Below, in pieces: positions 59,601 to 64,000 of a DNA stretch of 64,000 nt. A program made the translations under genes and the position numbers. The notes under the pieces are model-generated. The model saw only the letters and a list, made by a program, of their open reading frames with translations. It searched no databases and had not been told where the DNA came from. The first letter of the stretch is position 1, and every line of letters starts with the position of its first letter. The stretch comes from Paramecium tetraurelia (Eukaryota > Ciliophora > Oligohymenophorea > Peniculida > Parameciidae), in assembly GCF_000165425.1 (NCBI RefSeq), contig NW_001799122.1, positions 490,327 to 554,326 on the forward strand, read 5' to 3'.

Positions 59601-62600
59601 ATGTTGTTGATACCACTTAAAATGGCTAGAAATTTAATTTTTCGAGCAATGAAAGCTATAGAGTTTACCTATCATTCATAACAAAGGTAGTAAAGATAAA
59701 ATAACTAATAATGAAAGAAGAGATGGTGCTATTAAGCAATTTACTTGAAGAAGTTACTTTTTTTTCTAATACATTTTGTTAAATTGAAAAGTATGAAAAA
59801 ACAATTTAAACTGAATTCTAAGACAAATTTTAAGATGGGATTAAAGAATTTATTAAAAAGTTAGAGTAATTACAATTTTCATATGTTAATTTAGAATAGA
59901 AAAAAGATGAAAATTTTCATTCATATATGGAAAGTTTGGAAATCAAGTTATTTAATAGGGAAAAAGATCAAGTGGCGACTCAAATTAAGATAAACATCTT
60001 TGATTTTCTTGATTGCTTAGAATTTTATTTATTAGAAAAATTAGCCTAAACAAGATGTTTTTCAAACTTCAAAATCGAATAAGATTTTCTAATCCAATAA
60101 ATAAAAAAATTATACTGTGAAGAAAGCAGTGAAGAATTTGAAAAAGAAGAAGAATCAAATTTATTAGATAATTTGGTTCAAAGGTTCTAAGACTTTAAAA
60201 ATAATGAATAATGGAAAATTAAATAGGGTTTAGTGTTTACTATAATTTAGATTTCAACTAATTGTTTTTCAGATTCTATAACTTCTTTTTGTTAGAAGGT
60301 CTTAATCTAATTATGGGTTTAAGAAAAAGATCAAAGAATTCGAAATTTTTTAAAGAATTAACAACTAATAAGCATGTAAATGTAGATTTTGTAGAAAGAT
60401 TGGTCTACCTAACATGATAGAATTGCAAAGAAGATGTAGGAGATGTTGAGAAGGATTGATGAATTGTAAGAATAAATTTCTCATGAAGCTAATCTTAATA
60501 AGCGAGATCTCTATTTGAAAGAACTAGATGAAACAACCGAGCAATTGGATTAATAAATTGAAAATATAAGTGAAATGGGTTAATAACTTAGACTGATAAC
60601 TGATTTTGTTAATCATATCCGAAAAGGTTTAATTAGAATAGAAGGTAAAATCAATGAAATGAAGGAATAACTGAATACAATTGGTAATGATATTAAATTT
60701 TTGAGAGGAAAATCTATTGAGTAGCTATTTGAAATTAGAAAATGGAAAGTGTTGAAAGAAGCAGCCTACAAAAATGCTAAGTCAATTTATGTACCATTAC
60801 AAACCCAAGAGATAGGGAAGGAGGAGTGGAGCATTTTGATGAATTTCGAAAATTTAAATGATCCAGGAGCAGAGGTGAATGAGTTTTTATTACAAGAGTT
60901 GCCTGAGGAAAAAAAAACAGTCTTATTGATACATGGTTAAGCTGGATCCGGCAAAAGTACTACAGCAAAGAAAATAGAAGAATTTATATGGAAATTACAT
61001 AATAACAATTAAAAAATCAGAAATCAAGTGCTCATACCTGTTTATATCTCATTGCCTTCTTTAAAAAACCCAGTTTTTCAAGCTGTAGATGAGGCACTGC
61101 GTCAAGATGAGTATGGTTTTGACTGGCTCTAATTAAAAGAATGTAAAGAGTTGTTGAAAAAGAAGGAATTCAAATTTTTATTGATAATGGACAGTTATGA
61201 TGAGATGAAACTAGAGCATATTCAAAAAAATTTATATTTAAGTAACAAAGTAAATTCGATTTGGTCAAATCCGCTTGTTATCTTTACAACTAGAAGTGAC
61301 ATTTTTACAAGTAGGAATTATACCACATGGTTTTAACCAGAAAAAAAGGAAGAATTGAAAGAAGTTTAGCTTCTAAAATTTAATGAAGCATAAATGAAGT
61401 AATATCTAAAAAAATACACAATTTAGACTATTAAAATGAAAATTTTTGAAGTATATGAACAGTATATAGAAATTTCCAATCGAGGAGTTGTTGATATTAA
61501 GAAGTTTGATTTTTGTTGGGAGAAATTCATCTCATAATTTTAGATATCCGAAGTAACTAGTGAAAATCTTTTGAATGAGAAATAAATTGAGAGCATATTA
61601 TAATTTCTTTAAGATGATGAGCTAATAGCATTAAAAAGTATTGAAGCTTTGAGAAGTTTAAGAATAAATTTACAAAAACTTTGGAGTTTTGAAAGATATG
61701 AATAAATCATAAGGAAAATAAACTTAAATCAGTTGGTGGAAACTCCTTATATGATGGAAATTGTGGTTTAAGTATTGCCAGATATGGTGACTAAAGCAAC
61801 TGAGATAAATAATGTGAAATAAAATTTTCTTAAGAATTTCCCAAATATGCTTAAAGTATTTTAAGATAGTCAATTTTTTATCTAAATGTATAAAATGCAT
61901 TAAAAATAACTTATAAATAAGTATAATTTTGAGATTGGAAAAGAAAATTATAATACAAATTAAGAGGATACTTTTACAGATTTGGAAAATTTAGAAATTA
62001 TTAATTATTAAGAAATTACTCAAAAAATTTGGAATTTATTAGAAGAAAATTTAGTAACCATTTAATTTCATACCACAAAAGAAGTAGACGATCTCAAAAC
62101 AAAACTAGCAAAAATAAATATACCCAGCATTTTTGTGTTATCAAACAATATATTTGAAAAAATAGCAGATTAGGAGGAAACAATTATCTCTGTTGTTTGT
62201 GACGCACTACAATAATACAATCTAACAAGTTATGACTTTTATGAAGAGTTTATTAATTAGTATCATCTGACATAAATAGAAAAATTGAAAAACTTAGGGA
62301 AATCCATAAATATTAGTAGCTTTGTTCATGATTTAAACAAATTTTCAATTGAACTTGCCAAAAATATGAGTTTTAGGCAAGTAACTTAAATTTAGTATTA
62401 ATAAAAAGGATTATTATATTTTGAGGAAAGATTTGAAGAAGAATGGTTGAATTAATTTTTTAATGATTATTCTAAGAATGGAAACTACAAAAAGGATGTG
62501 AGGAGTTGCTCTTTAATTAGATAGAAAGGTGCAAATTTTTCATTTGTGCACAAGTCCATTTAAGAGTTCTTGATAGCATCAGATTTATTAGAAGTGTTAG

Positions 62601-64000
62601 TTTTATCTCAAAATCTAAATACCCAAATATTTAGTCGAATTCTATAAATTTTAGTGAAAGAAAAAACATAATCTGTCAATACTATCAAATGTATTGAGAG
62701 TTGGATGTAATAATCAAAATGTGGCACTTTCAAAACAATTATGCAATAAACTTTGAATATTCTTTAAATTATAAGGAGACACGAGTTAAATAAGATTGAT
62801 TATTCAACTATTATATACAAAGAAACAAGAAAATATATGATATCAAAAATATAAAAAAAAGAATAAATAATAGAATTTTTGAAATTTCTTGTTTATTTAA
62901 CTGCATTCGATACAAGTTACATAATTTGTGGCTCAAACTCACTTAATTTATTAGTTGAGATGTAAGTTGATCTAACTAGTCATAATTTTGAGAAAATAAG
63001 GATCAAAAATACTTCCTTGATAGGAGGTAATTTTGCTAAATGTAATTTAAGCTAATCTGAATTTGATAATGTGAACATAAATGGAATTAATCTAAATGGA
63101 GCATAAATGTTCCACTGTAATTGGAAGAATCTTTAGTCTAACGATTTACATTCATTAATTGGTCATTCAAGTGCTGTTGCGTCAGTCAATTTCTCTCCTG
63201 ATGGTACTATATTAGCATCTGGTAGTTATGATAACTCTATCCGTTTATGGGATGTTAAGACAGGATAATAAAAAGCCAAATTAGATGGTCATTCAAATTA
63301 TGTTATGTCAGTCAATTTCTCTCCTGATAGTACTACATTAGCATCTGGTAGTTATGATAACTCTATCCGTTTATGGGATGTTAAGACAGGATAATAAAAA
63401 GCCAAATTAGATGGTCATTCAAATTATGTTATGTCAGTCAATTTCTCTCCTGATGGTACTACATTAGCATCTGGTAGTTATGATAAGTCTATCCATTTAT
63501 GGGATGTTAAGACAGGATAATAAAAAGCCAAATTTGATGGTCATTCTAATACAGTTTATTCAGTCAATTTCTCTCCTGATGGTACTACATTAGCATCTGG
63601 TAGTTATGATAACTCTATCCGTTTATGGGATGTTAAGACAGGATAATAAAAACCAATATTAGAAGGGCATTCAAGGTGTGTTAGATCTGTTTGTTTCTCT
63701 CCTGATGGTAATATATTAGCATCCGGTAGCGAAGATGAATCAATCCTTTTATGGAATGTTCAGACAAGATAATAAAAAACCAAATTAGTTGGCCATAAAA
63801 ATAGAGTTTTTTCAGTCAACTTCTCTCCTGATGGCACTAAATTAGTTTCAGGTAGTGAAGATAACTCTGTTCGTTTATGGGATGTTGAGACAGGATTAGA
63901 GATGGCCAAATTAGATGGTCATTCAAGTGCTGTTGCGTCAGTCAATTTCTCTCCTGATGGTACTACATTAGCATCAGGTAGTGAAGATGAACATATTCAT
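56689..64000 (+). CDS. Giant NACHT STAND ATPase with pentapeptide-like linker and WD40 repeats (partial, 3' end off window)
   Basis: From ATG 56689, after one inferred 31-nt intron (57400-57430), the frame has no TGA for more than 6.5 kb to the window edge; over 2,400 residues are visible. Residues 1 to about 1390 are helical/coiled-coil. A NACHT domain follows: Walker [16 protein letters not shown] (nt 60933-60977), Walker [11 protein letters not shown] (nt 61169-61200), sensor block [12 protein letters not shown] winged-helix/helical region leads to a [19 protein letters not shown] stretch with pentapeptide-repeat pattern (about nt 62980-63115), then WD40 repeats from nt 63161. This is the STAND/NLR architecture: nucleotide-driven oligomerisation gated by repeats that sense a ligand. 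Nothing in the sequence tells what it senses. Paramecium has many NACHT/WD genes; the N-terminal effector is unknown. Confidence 0.85.
63161..64000 (+). repeat. In-frame WD40 repeats, strict 126-bp period
   Basis: Seven units beginning GGTCAT/GGGCAT/GGCCAT at 63161, 63287, 63413, 63539, 63665, 63791 and 63917, each exactly 126 bp (42 residues), the last cut by the window edge. Each codes a GHS-x-VNFSPDG-LASGS-D-SI-LWDV-TGQQ blade. Units 2 and 3 differ at only a few bases over 126; unit 7 matches unit 1 almost exactly over its first half. Confidence 0.95.

Noticed and set aside
1-64000. Bacterial or mitochondrial origin for the TGA-containing frames (TGA as Trp)
   Set aside because: The same frames use TAA and TAG as sense codons, which neither the bacterial nor the mitochondrial code allows, and base composition matches the neighbours.
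1-64000. CRISPR arrays, insertion sequences, operons, Shine-Dalgarno sites
   Set aside because: This is spliced eukaryotic nuclear DNA; none of the prokaryotic element signatures were seen.

Overview
The window is eukaryotic nuclear DNA from a ciliate, almost certainly a Paramecium macronuclear scaffold. Base composition is about 70% A+T. Long conserved proteins only read through if TAA and TAG are glutamine and TGA is the only stop. Genes are split by tiny GT..AG introns, mostly 20-32 nt, and are packed tens to hundreds of bases apart on both strands. Standard-code reading breaks nearly every gene into fragments.

Layout. 0-2 kb: a partial unknown gene, a SPATA17-like IQ-motif protein and a malectin-like ER protein. 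2-6.3 kb: decayed or unusual ORFs, several interrupted only by in-frame TGA. 6.3-17 kb: housekeeping genes (VPS10/sortilin-like receptor, ANP32, PTPA, a PP2C phosphatase, RRP12), with a perfect (TTGTA)31 microsatellite between two convergent genes. 17-23 kb: a TRIM-like protein, two unknown proteins and a CAMK-like kinase. 23.7 kb: tRNA-Val(AAC). 24-31 kb: TRAPPC1, TBP, a Q/P-rich coiled-coil protein, a possible PP1 regulator, an ER DnaJ and a three-KH SF1/BBP-like protein. 31.8-43.6 kb: a coiled-coil/EF-hand protein, a very large multi-membrane protein of the ciliate TmcB-like type with an assembly gap inside it, then broken ORFs. 43.9-49.4 kb: small genes, including a PGYPP-repeat protein with a C-terminal zinc module, a secreted discoidin-like protein, ribosomal eL32 and a cyclin. 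49.4-52 kb: AT-rich DNA with ORF fragments. 52-55.7 kb: a multi-TM protein and an ankyrin protein. 56.7 kb to the end: a giant STAND protein with a NACHT NTPase, a pentapeptide-like stretch and nearly identical WD40 repeats, running off the right edge.

The genes do not form an operon or an obvious pathway island. There is a general secretory/ER flavour (malectin, VPS10 receptor, TRAPPC1, ER DnaJ) and a nuclear/RNA flavour (ANP32, RRP12, TBP, KH protein, eL32), as expected of a random gene-dense stretch.

Two sequence-quality themes matter for anyone using this annotation. First, ANP32, PTPA, TBP and the KH gene each carry +1 homopolymer frameshifts that exactly explain their non-multiple-of-three lengths; ANP32 has five. 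Second, there is a gap of Ns at 38588-38630 followed by a GC-rich, non-Paramecium-looking stretch. All intron and exon assignments were made by eye from reading frame, GT..AG ends and family similarity; no search was run.
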